Below, piece after piece: positions 1-8,315 of a DNA stretch of 37,543 nucleotides. The translations under genes were made by a program, and so were the position numbers. The notes below the pieces were generated by a model. It saw only the letters and a list, made by a program, of their open reading frames with translations, did no database searches and was not told the DNA's origin. Every line of letters starts with the position of its first letter. Position 1 is the first letter of the stretch. Origin of the DNA: CAZGSG01 sp964528095 (GTDB taxonomy: Bacteria > Bacteroidota > Bacteroidia > Chitinophagales > Chitinophagaceae); NCBI GenBank assembly GCA_964528095.1, contig CAZGSG010000015.1, positions 1 to 37,543 of the forward strand. The letters run 5' to 3'.

Positions 1-19
1 CAAAAGCTTTATTTAAAAA

Positions 20-1126
20 ATGAGCGTATTAAGGCGGGCTGTTTCGCTGGTATTTACTTTATTTTTATTCCTTTCCGGATTTACCCAGGATGCAGGCTGG
101 TACAGGCATTTTTCAGGTGCGATTGGGAAATATCCCATTACTATTCACCTCCATAAGACAGGACATTCTTATGCCGGATATTACTACTATGATAAAACCG
201 GGCAACCGGTTTATTTTACCGGTGACGATACCACATCAAAGAGAAATAAAATAAGTTTATTTACGATTGGCCGTTCCCCTGATGAAGGAGATGAGACTTT
301 TACTATTTCTGTAACGGGAGCGGTTCTGAGCGGCGACTGGCAGAAAAACGCAGACGGTAAAAGCTTACCCGTAACAGCTTCCGAAAAAAATCCATCGGCC
401 TCCCTTCATTTTGACCTGGTGTATACTACTGGCAACACCCTTCTGCGGCCAGCCATGAAGGAGTCGCCAGTTGCTTCATTTGAGGCTTCTGCTGTGTGGC
501 CAAAGGAAAACAGTGGTGCTGCCAGCTATATTAAAAACATGATTGTAAAAGAATTTGAAGGGAAAACCAACACCCAGCCGATCGGGCAGCTTTTTTTAGC
601 GAATAAGAAAGGTTTTATGGAAGGTTATATCAGGGATAATAAAAATGTGGCAGACAGCGAGATCGCTGAACTTTCCTACTCCTATAACCTGGAGCAAATA
701 GACCGGCTGATGGTGGTCTACCATTCAGAAAAGTTACTGACCCTTGTAAAATGGTACTATGGTTATATGGGCGGGGCTCATGGCAACCATGGATCAAGCT
801 ATTTTTCCATAGACCTGTCTACCAATAAGAAGCTTATACTTTCTAATGTGCTTACACCGGCCGGCATTAAACAATTACCAAAACTATTGGAGAAAAATTT
901 CCGGAAACAGTACATGATAGCAGACAATGCGCCACTTACAGAAGCTGGGCTTTTTGAAAATGCCCTGCATGCCACCGATAATTTCTATTTGACTTCGAAG
1001 GGTATTGGTTTTGGTTATTTGCCCTATGAAATAGGGCCTTTTTCGATGGGAGAGATCAACATTTTTATCCCCTTTTCAGAGATTACAGCTTATATAGTCC
1101 CAACCTTTAAAAACCTGATAAAGTAA
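20..1126 (+). CDS. Exported DUF3298/RsiV-like protein
   Basis: A 368-residue protein with an N-terminal signal peptide (hydrophobic residues about 8-21, cleavage probably near FTQ-DA). The C-terminal half matches what I know of the DUF3298 (RsiV-like) family: a WYYGYMGGAHGNHG stretch near residue 245 and a C-terminal YEIGPFSMGEINIFIPF block that ends the domain. The N-terminal half (residues about 25-130), with many aromatic residues and short beta-like segments, is a separate domain I do not recognise. Family members are exported or membrane-anchored proteins of unclear function; some bind lysozyme or carry a neighbouring PdaC-like domain. The start is the ATG at 20, only 19 bases into the window, so its promoter is not visible. 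It converges with pyrH, with 14 bases between the stop codons. Function unknown; domain call fairly sure. Confidence 0.8.
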   Translation: MSVLRRAVSLVFTLFLFLSGFTQDAGWYRHFSGAIGKYPITIHLHKTGHSYAGYYYYDKTGQPVYFTGDDTTSKRNKISLFTIGRSPDEGDETFTISVTGAVLSGDWQKNADGKSLPVTASEKNPSASLHFDLVYTTGNTLLRPAMKESPVASFEASAVWPKENSGAASYIKNMIVKEFEGKTNTQPIGQLFLANKKGFMEGYIRDNKNVADSEIAELSYSYNLEQIDRLMVVYHSEKLLTLVKWYYGYMGGAHGNHGSSYFSIDLSTNKKLILSNVLTPAGIKQLPKLLEKNFRKQYMIADNAPLTEAGLFENALHATDNFYLTSKGIGFGYLPYEIGPFSMGEINIFIPFSEITAYIVPTFKNLIK

Positions 1127-1140
1127 AGTAAGATTGTCTG

Positions 1141-1854
1141 TTAGGCTGTTACGAGCGTTCCCACTTTATCTCCCGTCACCACGCGGCGGAGGTTCCCTTC
1201 TTTATTCATATCGAAAACGATGATCGGCAGATTATTTTCCATGCAAAGTGTGAAAGCTGTCATATCCATCACCCGCAGATTTTTTGTCAGGCATTCCTGG
1301 AAAGTGATCTTTTCGTATTTGGTTGCGGTAGGATCTTTTTCGGGATCCGCTGTATAGATACCGTCTACCCTGGTTCCTTTCAGGATCACATCCGCATTGA
1401 TCTCGATAGCCCTCAATGAACCAGCTGTATCTGTTGTAAAATAAGGATTACCTGTGCCTGCTCCAAAGATCACCACACGGCCTTTTTCTACGTGACGGAT
1501 GGCCCTCCTGCGGATATAGGGCTCTGCTATCTGCTCCATTTTGATGGCGCTCTGCAGCCTTGTATATACCCCAACGCGTTCCAATCCGGCCTGCAGGGCC
1601 ATGCCATTGATAACCGTTGCCAGCATTCCCATATAGTCGCCATGTGCCCTTTCTATTCCGGTTTCCGCTTCATTCATTCCCCGGTAGATATTGCCGCCGC
1701 CGATCACGATAGCGACCTGGACACCAAGATCCGTGATAGATTTGATATCCTGGGCATATTGACCTATTACTGTTGAGTCCATTCCAAAACTCTTATCACC
1801 CATTAATGATTCACCGGAAAGTTTAAGAAGAATGCGTTTGTACTTGGGAAGCAT
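1141..1854 (-). CDS. pyrH: UMP kinase (uridylate kinase)
   Basis: A cytosolic enzyme that phosphorylates UMP to UDP with ATP in pyrimidine nucleotide synthesis; it belongs to the amino-acid-kinase fold and works as a hexamer. The 237 residues match the usual bacterial length. Visible motifs are KLSGESLMGD near the N-terminus, VIGGGNIYRG (about residues 50-59), FGAGTGNPYFTTDTAGSLRA (about 130-149), the ILKGTRVDGIYTADP nucleotide-binding segment, and a C-terminal VFDMNKEGNLRRVV block. In many bacteria pyrH follows tsf directly. Here a response regulator and two kinases lie between them, and pyrH has its own consensus-like promoter at 1897-1930. No frr follows; the next gene is convergent. Start chosen at the ATG ending at 1854, giving MLPKYKRILLKLSGES, the normal family N-terminus. 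Confidence 0.97.
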   Translation of the reverse strand: MLPKYKRILLKLSGESLMGDKSFGMDSTVIGQYAQDIKSITDLGVQVAIVIGGGNIYRGMNEAETGIERAHGDYMGMLATVINGMALQAGLERVGVYTRLQSAIKMEQIAEPYIRRRAIRHVEKGRVVIFGAGTGNPYFTTDTAGSLRAIEINADVILKGTRVDGIYTADPEKDPTATKYEKITFQECLTKNLRVMDMTAFTLCMENNLPIIVFDMNKEGNLRRVVTGDKVGTLVTA

Positions 1855-1896
1855 GTACTAGTTCCAGATTTACGATTTCAGAATTGATTGGCACGG

Positions 1897-1930
1897 CGAA
1901 GATAGGAGTTTGCCCGCATTAAGTTCCAAA
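1897..1930 (-). promoter_or_regulatory. Predicted pyrH promoter
   Basis: Read on the minus strand, TTTG (1930-1927), 22 bases, then TATCTTCG (1904-1897), which differs from the Bacteroidota -7 consensus TAnnTTTG at one position. Transcription would start near 1890, about 35 bases before the pyrH ATG. It implies that pyrH can be expressed independently of the two-component genes upstream. Confidence 0.6.
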
Positions 1931-2074
1931 CTCTAGTTCAGGTTCTCCGTTCAAATGCCGGGTTCTTGATTCGCGTCCTTTTTTAAAAAATCACTTTTTA
2001 CAAAACCATTTTCGGGCGGTTTTTCTCTCTGTGTTAGAGCAATGAACTTGAAACACAAACCGGGGACCTGAACA

Positions 2075-2752
2075 TTATACCCATTTATTTTTATGCGCCA
2101 GGGTAATGACCTGCGCCCGGGAATTTACATGCAGTTTATCATAAATATTAGCAATATGTTTCCTTACAGTTAACACACTGAGGGAAAGCTCAGAAGCGAT
2201 CCGTTTGGCATCCCAGCCGGTTATCATGTGCTGAAGGATCTCCTGTTCCCTGTCGGTTATACTCGAGGGCATGGCATTGGTAGCCGCAATTCCGGTTGCT
2301 TCTAATGTGCGGCTGAGCAGCTGCAGTGTTTTTCTTGCAATAGCCGGGCTCATTGGTGCGCCGCCTGTCTCCAGCACATTCACAATAGCATCCTCGAGTA
2401 TCAGCGCTGGTTCATGTTTCAATAAATAACCCGAAGCACCCGCTTTAATAGCTTCGAAAATTTTTTCATCGTCATCAAATACAGTCAATACAATATAATG
2501 GATCTGGGGGTAAATGGCTTTAGCTATACGGATGGTTTCTATACCATCCATTTCGGGCATTTCGAGGTCCATGAAGATCACCTGTGGTAATAAATGATGT
2601 GGCAGCCCTTTTAATTGTTCAAGACAATCATTCCCGTTATTGGCTGAAAATATAAGTTGCAGATTACCGGATACTTTTATTTTCTGCATAAAAGTATTAC
2701 GGTTAACATGGTTGTCTTCTGCTAAGGCTATTTTGAAACTCATACGGGACAT
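2075..2752 (-). CDS. NarL/FixJ-type response regulator
   Basis: A 225-residue two-domain regulator. The receiver domain (about residues 5-125) has the acidic pair E12/D13, phosphoacceptor D62 in VIFMDLEMPEMDG, T90 and K112, all the residues expected for phosphorylation. The output domain (about 160-225) is a LuxR/GerE-type helix-turn-helix: ITDREQEILQHMITGWDAKRIASELSLSVLTVRKHIANIYDKL. It should be a DNA-binding transcription factor activated by phosphotransfer from one or both of the HisKA_3 kinases encoded just upstream. The 211-base gap to the nearer kinase gene contains an inverted repeat, so co-transcription is uncertain. A second in-frame ATG at residue 4 (MSFKIALAEDNHV) is an equally good start. 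Target genes cannot be told from sequence. Confidence 0.93.
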   Translation of the reverse strand: MSRMSFKIALAEDNHVNRNTFMQKIKVSGNLQLIFSANNGNDCLEQLKGLPHHLLPQVIFMDLEMPEMDGIETIRIAKAIYPQIHYIVLTVFDDDEKIFEAIKAGASGYLLKHEPALILEDAIVNVLETGGAPMSPAIARKTLQLLSRTLEATGIAATNAMPSSITDREQEILQHMITGWDAKRIASELSLSVLTVRKHIANIYDKLHVNSRAQVITLAHKNKWV

Positions 2753-2780
2753 TAGTTAGTATATGGAAGTTCGGATTTCT

Positions 2781-2900
2781 GGTTCAATGTTCCTGGTTTC
2801 GGGTCAGTAGTGTTTAAATTTTTTAAGAATGCCTGGTTATAAAGTTTATTGTGAAAATATATTACTGATAGTGTTCGCCCTTCTAACCAGGAACTGAACC
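2781..2900. repeat. Long imperfect inverted repeat, GTTC-rich
   Basis: The left arm at 2781-2798 (GGTTCAATGTTCCTGGTT) pairs with the right arm at 2885-2900 (AACCAGGAACTGAACC) over 16 bp with one 2-base bulge. Inside it, TCAGTA (2804-2809) pairs with TACTGA (2863-2868). The 211-base gap between the kinase and regulator genes thus holds a potential cruciform or RNA stem. Similar GTTC-rich text without a clear partner arm occurs at 1921-1975 upstream of pyrH. No T-run follows, so it is not an obvious terminator. Confidence 0.6.
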
Positions 2901-2963
2901 GAAAACTGAGGTCTTTGAAGAATTAGTGATAAATATCCGGCTATCCGGCTATTCTAAAAATAG

Positions 2964-4994
2964 TCAATTTGTAGTAGGTTCTATATTTACTCTTACTCCG
3001 GAGGGGCTATTTTCCTGCCAGCTAATATTCCACCCCGATTCCAGTGACCGGCTATTCATATTCAACAGCCCGTTACCGCCCTCTTTACTACGCCCCTTTT
3101 CACTCATTCCTCTTCCGTCATCAGCGATAACGATTTTCCAGGAAATTCCGCCTTCTATGAGCACCTGCACGTTTCGTCCCCCGCTATGTTTTACGGCATT
3201 GATAATAGCTTCCTGTACGATCTGGAATAAATGAAAAGCCTGGGATGGGGGAAGCGAATGATCGGTAGCGATCTTTTCTGCCACATCCAGTTTCCAGCCG
3301 GGATAGCTGGGGCCAATGCGTTGCAGGAAGACTTTGATCCTGTCGCTGATCGCCGTTAATGAAAGAGATTCCTTATTGAGCGCCCAGATCGTATCGCTTA
3401 ACTGTGATACAATAGACTGTGAGTTGGTGCGAAGTTCCTGCAAGGCATTACTATTTTTTTCATCCCCCGGTAAAACGGATATATAATCGAGATTGGAGGC
3501 AATGGACGCGGCATAAGCGCCCAGGTTATCATGCAGATCTGCAGCAATCCGTTTCCGTTCGTTTTCCTCAGCATCTTTTACAGCTTCAACGGCCAATCTT
3601 TTTTCTTCCTGCTGCATCAGCAACATTTTTATTTTTTGTTTGCGCCGGTAGTTGCGGAATATTTGCCAGGCAATAACAGTGGCAGATAATAATAAAAGCA
3701 AAGAACCATAGATCAGGTAGTTTTTTCGTGTAAGATCGAGGTCCTTATGAGCAATATCCAGGTTTTGCTGAATAATTGTGTTCTCCTTTTTTTGTACTTC
3801 GTATTTGGTCTGTACCTCGTACTTGGCCTGCGCTTCTGCCAGGGCCCTGGCAGAGTTGGCCTGGTCAGAGGAATCTTTCGCGTTGATGATATTCTCAAGT
3901 GTTTGCTGGTAAGCAGGGATATTACCTGCAGCTTTATAACACCTGGCAAGCGCCTGGTAATACAATACCCGGATATTAATATTATTCGAGAACAGCTTAG
4001 CCGAATCCGGGGATGCAATGTATTCATAGATATTTCCTCTTTGCAGGTTCTCCTTACAAATTTTAATTGCTTTATTTATTTGTTTGGTAGTAAGGTAAAA
4101 ATCTATCATTGCCAGGTTTTCATCCACTTCATTAAGCATGCCGCTGGTTTTATTGCGAACTGACTGCATCTCTTTTAAAGCAGTCTCTGCTTCAGCTATT
4201 TTTCCGGCCTTTATAAATACATTGGATTTGATCCGTAAACCTGTTCCTAATATGTACAGGTTTTGCACAGCTCTTGATAAAGGAATGGCCTTTTCAATAA
4301 AATAAACTGCCGAATCGTTCTTCTGCATTTCATTATATGCATTGGCCATATTGGTGTAGATAGCCGCCAGGTTTTCAGAAAAAGCGGCCCTTGCAGGTGA
4401 AACTTTCAGTGCCAGCCTGAACCAGTTGATCGCCTCATGGGGTTGATTCCTCGCTATGGATATTGAACCGATCGTATTCAGGTTTGCACCCCATGCGATT
4501 GTATCCCTGTATGTTTCGGCCTGCTGTACCAGGTCATACAATACATCCAACGCAAGCTTATACTTTGAGCTTACTCCATAACACAGCGCTTTTAATCGTG
4601 CCAGTTTAAAGTACATGTTTTTTTCTGCCGGCCGCGTTATATTGATAGTTTTTAATTGGGGCTCAATGCTCGCAAGCGCGCTATCGGTCCATCCCCATTT
4701 CAGGTATGAATTGGCCATAGCCAATTCTGCGGCGCTTATCAATAGTTTTTCGTTTGTTTCATAGGCAAGTTGTCTGGCAAGTAAAGCATACTGATTTAGC
4801 GTGTCCCTGTTCATGCTCTGGTGCTGCTCGCACAATAAAAGAAGCGTGTTTAATTTTCCTTTATGCGAGTGGGCTAAATAAAGTTTTCTTTTTAAACTGT
4901 CTATTATTGATGTTTGCGCAGCAGCATTGGTATACAGTAACCAGGTAGTGGCGCAAATAAGGGTCATTTTTATGTACCGTGAAAAAAAACTCAT
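2964..4994 (-). CDS. TPR-sensor histidine kinase (HisKA_3 type), copy 1
   Basis: A 676-residue sensor kinase. A signal peptide (TLICATTWLLYTNAAAQ) is followed by a helical periplasmic region (about 30-395) that reads as TPR-like repeats. Then come a short coiled segment with a duplicated KYEVQ unit, one transmembrane helix (YLIYGSLLLLLSATVIAW), a linker, and the kinase core. The H-box is ERKRIAADLHDNLGAYAASIASNLDYI with predicted phospho-His 488. The ATPase domain has HLFQIVQEAIINAVKHS (N box), DDGRGM (G1) and GNGLLNMNSRS (G2). All catalytic motifs look intact. This is the NarX/DesK-like class that pairs with LuxR-type regulators, and the response regulator downstream fits. It lies 51 bases after the stop of a paralogous kinase with the same architecture. 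The signal sensed is unknown. Confidence 0.92.
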   Translation of the reverse strand: MSFFSRYIKMTLICATTWLLYTNAAAQTSIIDSLKRKLYLAHSHKGKLNTLLLLCEQHQSMNRDTLNQYALLARQLAYETNEKLLISAAELAMANSYLKWGWTDSALASIEPQLKTINITRPAEKNMYFKLARLKALCYGVSSKYKLALDVLYDLVQQAETYRDTIAWGANLNTIGSISIARNQPHEAINWFRLALKVSPARAAFSENLAAIYTNMANAYNEMQKNDSAVYFIEKAIPLSRAVQNLYILGTGLRIKSNVFIKAGKIAEAETALKEMQSVRNKTSGMLNEVDENLAMIDFYLTTKQINKAIKICKENLQRGNIYEYIASPDSAKLFSNNINIRVLYYQALARCYKAAGNIPAYQQTLENIINAKDSSDQANSARALAEAQAKYEVQTKYEVQKKENTIIQQNLDIAHKDLDLTRKNYLIYGSLLLLLSATVIAWQIFRNYRRKQKIKMLLMQQEEKRLAVEAVKDAEENERKRIAADLHDNLGAYAASIASNLDYISVLPGDEKNSNALQELRTNSQSIVSQLSDTIWALNKESLSLTAISDRIKVFLQRIGPSYPGWKLDVAEKIATDHSLPPSQAFHLFQIVQEAIINAVKHSGGRNVQVLIEGGISWKIVIADDGRGMSEKGRSKEGGNGLLNMNSRSLESGWNISWQENSPSGVRVNIEPTTN

Positions 4995-5045
4995 TCGTTT
5001 TACTGGAATTTTTATTCCTTTTATTAAAATGTTTTGCTGGTACTA

Positions 5046-7013
5046 TTATACCGGTCCTATTATAACATTTGTTCCGGAAGGTTGATTATTCTTCCACTCT
5101 ATTGTCCATCCTGATTCGTTAGCCCGGTTATTCATATTAGTTAAACCATTGCCCCCTGATCTTGGGCTATCATTTCCTTCCATGCCTTTGCCATCATCCA
5201 TGATGCTGATCTTCCAGTGATCATTGTTTTCAATTATTACAATCACCTGTTTGCCAAAGCTATGTTTTACGGCGTTAATAATCGCCTCCTGCACGATCTT
5301 GAACAAATGAAAGGCATGCACGGGAGCCAGAGAAATATCTTCATTGATATTTTCCCTTACCTCCAGCTCAATGCCAGGGTAACTCTGATGTACCCGCCGG
5401 GTAAATATTTTCAACCGGTCGCTGATAGCTGTCAGCGTCAGCGTATCTTTTTTTAATGCCCAGATCGTATCGCTCAATTGGGAAACAATAGCCTGTGAAT
5501 TATTATGCAATTCTTTCATGGCAGCTTTCTGTTCCTGCTTATTCTCATGTATATCAATATAATCAAGGTTGGAGACAATAGATGCAGCATACACGCCCAG
5601 GCTATCATGCAGGTCGGCGGCTATCCGCTTTCTTTCCCGTTCCTCAGCATTCCTTATAGATACAAAAGCCCTGGTCTTTTCTTCCTCCTGCATATGTTTC
5701 ATTTTGAGGTCCTGCCTTTTTCTATACCCTATAAATAAGATCCAGGAAAGTACTGCAGCAAATACCGTTAGTAACAAGGAAGCATATAACAGGTAATCCT
5801 TTTTTGTGATGGCTAGTTTCTGCTGTATGATCGTGTTTTCTTTTTTTTGAAGATAATACCTGGTCTGAAGATCGGCAAGAGCCTGGGCGGAATTTTGCTG
5901 GTATACGGAATCTTTAAGCCGGATGATCTTTTCCATTGTTTCCGAATACCCATTGATATCATTTGCCGCCTTATAATTTTCCGCCAGCGTATTATAAAGA
6001 AAAAATAACTTGGTATCCAACCTGAATTGTTGTGCTATCGCAATGCCTTCCTTGCAAAGCGCTATTCCTTTTTCCTGCTGTCCATTATGCGCATAGTAGA
6101 GACTTAATTGCGACATATCAGATACAATATAAAACGGGTCGCCTATCAGCTTTCGTATAGCAACCACTTCTTTTAAGGGTTCTTCGGCAAGTTTTCCCTG
6201 ATTGGTTCTTACCAGTAATTGAGCTTTTATTGCCAAAGAATTGGACAAGGCAAAAAGGTTTTCATTTTTTCTTGAATACCTGATTGCTTTATTAATATAA
6301 TAAAAAGAGGAATCTGTTTTGCCAAGATTGGAATAATTGAGGGCCATATTGGCAAACAGAATGCCATAGCGTTCGAAAATAAGTGAATCATTTGTCGTAT
6401 GTAATGCATCTAAATGCCAGTTCAGCGATTCCCTGTTTTGTCCCATTTCAATATAAGCCCAACCGATGAGTGTCTTTCCTTTTATCTCCAGCAGGGTATC
6501 CTTCTCCGATTCTGCCCCGCTGATGACGCGGTATCCCATATCTATCGCATTCTTATATTCATTCTTCCGCATAAAACATCTGCCCTTTTGGTTATAAACA
6601 TTATAAAGCAGCAAGGGATCGTTTACTTTTCCCGATAATATTTTTATACAGGCATTGGCCATATGTAAAGAGGAATCGATCAGGCCCTTATTAGTGAGCG
6701 CCTGGGACTGATAATAGGTAGCCCTGGCCACATCCCGCCATTTGTCTTCCTGTAAGGCTGATTTTTTTGCTTTTCCCGCATATAGGAGGAGAGTATCAGG
6801 ATGTAATGTATACCCCTGTTCACATAACGCAAAGATCGCCCCACGCAATTGCTGAGGGGTTATTGAATAGCTGATATTTCTTTTAAGACTGTCAATAGTA
6901 CGCGTTTGCGCTTTTACGAAAAGGCATATGCTAATGAAGAGGCTAAGAAGAATCGGCTTTTTCATAAATGAAATGCCATTAAAAGTAGAGTTTATCATGC
7001 GCTTCCGCATCAT
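5046..7013 (-). CDS. TPR-sensor histidine kinase (HisKA_3 type), copy 2
   Basis: A paralogue of the next gene downstream, with the same order: signal peptide (MKKPILLSLFISICLFVKAQ), TPR-like periplasmic helices, an ENTIIQQ coiled segment, one transmembrane helix (LLYASLLLTVFAAVLSWILF), H-box ERKRIAADLHDSLGVYAASIVSNLDYI with predicted phospho-His 469 (numbered from 7013), and an ATPase domain with IVQEAIINAVKHS, DDGKGM and GNGLTNMNNRA. The longest reading frame starts at 7013, but the ATG at 6965 (residue 17) places the signal peptide at the very N-terminus and is the better start. It is the first gene after the tsf terminator, so it should head a unit with the second kinase and perhaps the regulator. 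Its promoter was not identified. The sensed signal is unknown. Confidence 0.92.
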   Translation of the reverse strand: MMRKRMINSTFNGISFMKKPILLSLFISICLFVKAQTRTIDSLKRNISYSITPQQLRGAIFALCEQGYTLHPDTLLLYAGKAKKSALQEDKWRDVARATYYQSQALTNKGLIDSSLHMANACIKILSGKVNDPLLLYNVYNQKGRCFMRKNEYKNAIDMGYRVISGAESEKDTLLEIKGKTLIGWAYIEMGQNRESLNWHLDALHTTNDSLIFERYGILFANMALNYSNLGKTDSSFYYINKAIRYSRKNENLFALSNSLAIKAQLLVRTNQGKLAEEPLKEVVAIRKLIGDPFYIVSDMSQLSLYYAHNGQQEKGIALCKEGIAIAQQFRLDTKLFFLYNTLAENYKAANDINGYSETMEKIIRLKDSVYQQNSAQALADLQTRYYLQKKENTIIQQKLAITKKDYLLYASLLLTVFAAVLSWILFIGYRKRQDLKMKHMQEEEKTRAFVSIRNAEERERKRIAADLHDSLGVYAASIVSNLDYIDIHENKQEQKAAMKELHNNSQAIVSQLSDTIWALKKDTLTLTAISDRLKIFTRRVHQSYPGIELEVRENINEDISLAPVHAFHLFKIVQEAIINAVKHSFGKQVIVIIENNDHWKISIMDDGKGMEGNDSPRSGGNGLTNMNNRANESGWTIEWKNNQPSGTNVIIGPV

Positions 7014-7278
7014 TTTTTGCCTGAAATGTGCTTATCTACTATAAATTATGTATTTGCCTGGCCTGCCTATTTCCTGATATTTATTTCATAATCATTTTTT
7101 TTCCCGGTTTTATAAATATCAGTGCTGGCAGGAGTATGATGAGTGTGTAGCTTATCTAAATACCGAAAACAAAAACCAGCCGGATACAAGCCAGTGCCAG
7201 ACATAAAAACTTCTATGTGAACGATGCGTTTTATACGGAGGCCCGGTTCCCCGGGTCTCTTTTTTTACGGATAAAATA
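7014..7278. other. Intergenic region with plus-strand terminator
   Basis: This is most of the 317-base gap between kinase copy 2 and tsf. It has no convincing reading frame. It contains a strong plus-strand intrinsic terminator (7238-7266) and a possible long-range stem CTGGCA (7125-7130) with TGCCAG (7195-7200). Together these hint at a short plus-strand RNA, but I found no consensus promoter for it. Confidence 0.35.
7238..7266 (+). terminator. Plus-strand intrinsic terminator, no assigned gene
   Basis: The arms GAGGCCCGG (7238-7246) and CCGGGTCTC (7251-7259) form a 9-bp stem with one G-T pair and a TTCC loop, followed by seven T (7260-7266). It is oriented for plus-strand transcription, although both flanking genes are on the minus strand. 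Confidence 0.6.
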
Positions 7279-7306
7279 AAAAGGGAGTCTTTTCAGACTC
7301 CCTTTT
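7274..7306 (-). terminator. Intrinsic terminator after tsf
   Basis: A perfect 12-bp stem, AAAAGGGAGTCT (7279-7290) with AGACTCCCTTTT (7295-7306) and a 4-base loop. On the minus strand it is followed by a TTTTTATTTT tract. It begins 25 bases after the tsf stop and should end the rplM-rpsI-rpsB-tsf transcript before the kinase genes. Confidence 0.88.
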
Positions 7307-7330
7307 ATATAAGATAGAATACTTGTGTGC

Positions 7331-8167
7331 TTATCCTAAAGCCACACGTTTGAATTCTGTCACTTTTATATTGCCAGACTCTTTCAGATAATCAGCAACT
7401 GTTTTGCCACCATCTTTTACAAAAGCCTGTGCAGTGAGTGTTTGTTCTTTAAAGAAAGCTCCCATTTTACCTTCAGCGATCTTAGCAAGCATTTCATCTG
7501 GTTTGCCTGCCATTTTTGGATCCTGCTTCATCAGCTCCACGATGATATCTTTTTCACGGGCTACTACTTCAGCTGGTACACTTTCCGCATCTACTGCTAC
7601 AGGGTTCAGCGCAGCAATCTGCATCGCCACGTCTTTACCCACTTCAGCTGATTCCTTATCCAGGCCAACTAATACACCAATACGGTAAGCGCCATGAATG
7701 TAAGATGCAACATAAGGAGCTTCAACTCTTTCAAACTTAGTGATGCCGATCTTTTCGCCTATTGCTGCTAACTTATCATTTACAAGATCTGATACTTTCG
7801 CGCCTTTTACGGTAGCATTGTTCAGCTCTTCAAGTGATTTTACATTGTGTTCGATAGCTGCATCTGCAATACTTTGTCCAAAAGCAACGAAGTCTGCATT
7901 TTTAGATACGAAATCAGTTTCGCAGCTAACGCATACAACTATACCGGTTTTATGATCCGCTGTTGTCTGAGCGATCACAACACCTTCTTTTGCTTCACGG
8001 TCACCTCTTTTCGCAGCTACTTTCTGGCCTTGCTTACGCAACCAGTCGATCGCGGCTTCGAAGTCGCCATTTGTTTCTGTTAAAGCCTTGCGGCAATCCA
8101 ACATACCTGCACCAGTTGCCTGGCGAAGTTTGTTTATGTCCTGTGCACTTATAGTTACTGTGCTCAT
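7331..8167 (-). CDS. tsf: Elongation factor Ts
   Basis: Guanine nucleotide exchange factor for EF-Tu; it displaces GDP so that EF-Tu can be recharged with GTP during translation. The N-terminal UBA-like domain reads ISAQDINKLRQATGAGMLDCRKALTETNGDFEAAIDWLRKQG. The core has the CETDFVSKN motif that contacts EF-Tu. The reading frame is open to 8194, but the second ATG at 8167 gives MSTVTISAQDINKLR, the usual family start, and a 278-residue protein; the extra nine residues are unlike the family. It lies 148 bases after rpsB, the typical order, and a strong terminator follows its stop. The C-terminus reads VTEFKRVALG. Confidence 0.96.
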   Translation of the reverse strand: MSTVTISAQDINKLRQATGAGMLDCRKALTETNGDFEAAIDWLRKQGQKVAAKRGDREAKEGVVIAQTTADHKTGIVVCVSCETDFVSKNADFVAFGQSIADAAIEHNVKSLEELNNATVKGAKVSDLVNDKLAAIGEKIGITKFERVEAPYVASYIHGAYRIGVLVGLDKESAEVGKDVAMQIAALNPVAVDAESVPAEVVAREKDIIVELMKQDPKMAGKPDEMLAKIAEGKMGAFFKEQTLTAQAFVKDGGKTVADYLKESGNIKVTEFKRVALG

Positions 8168-8266
8168 AGTAAGATAATTTGAACCTGCCATCATCCGGCC
8201 GGTTGGTTTGAAAATGTGTTAACCCAGCATACATTCCTGCATTGGCTGAATAATGAATTAACGAAA

Positions 8267-8297
8267 TGGCGCTATAAAAGTTTACTTCATTGCGCCA
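8267..8297 (-). other. Hairpin between rpsB and tsf
   Basis: TGGCGC (8267-8272) and GCGCCA (8292-8297) form a 6-bp stem with a 19-base loop. On the minus strand it is followed by TTTCGTTAATTC. The U-tract is poor, so this is at most a weak partial terminator or processing site that could lower tsf relative to rpsB. Confidence 0.3.
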
Positions 8298-8315
8298 CCG
8301 CTGCAAACGGAAAAA

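Noticed and set aside
3747..4163. 138-residue plus-strand frame inside kinase copy 1
   Set aside because: Antisense to a clearly conserved TPR-kinase gene, with no recognisable domain or promoter.
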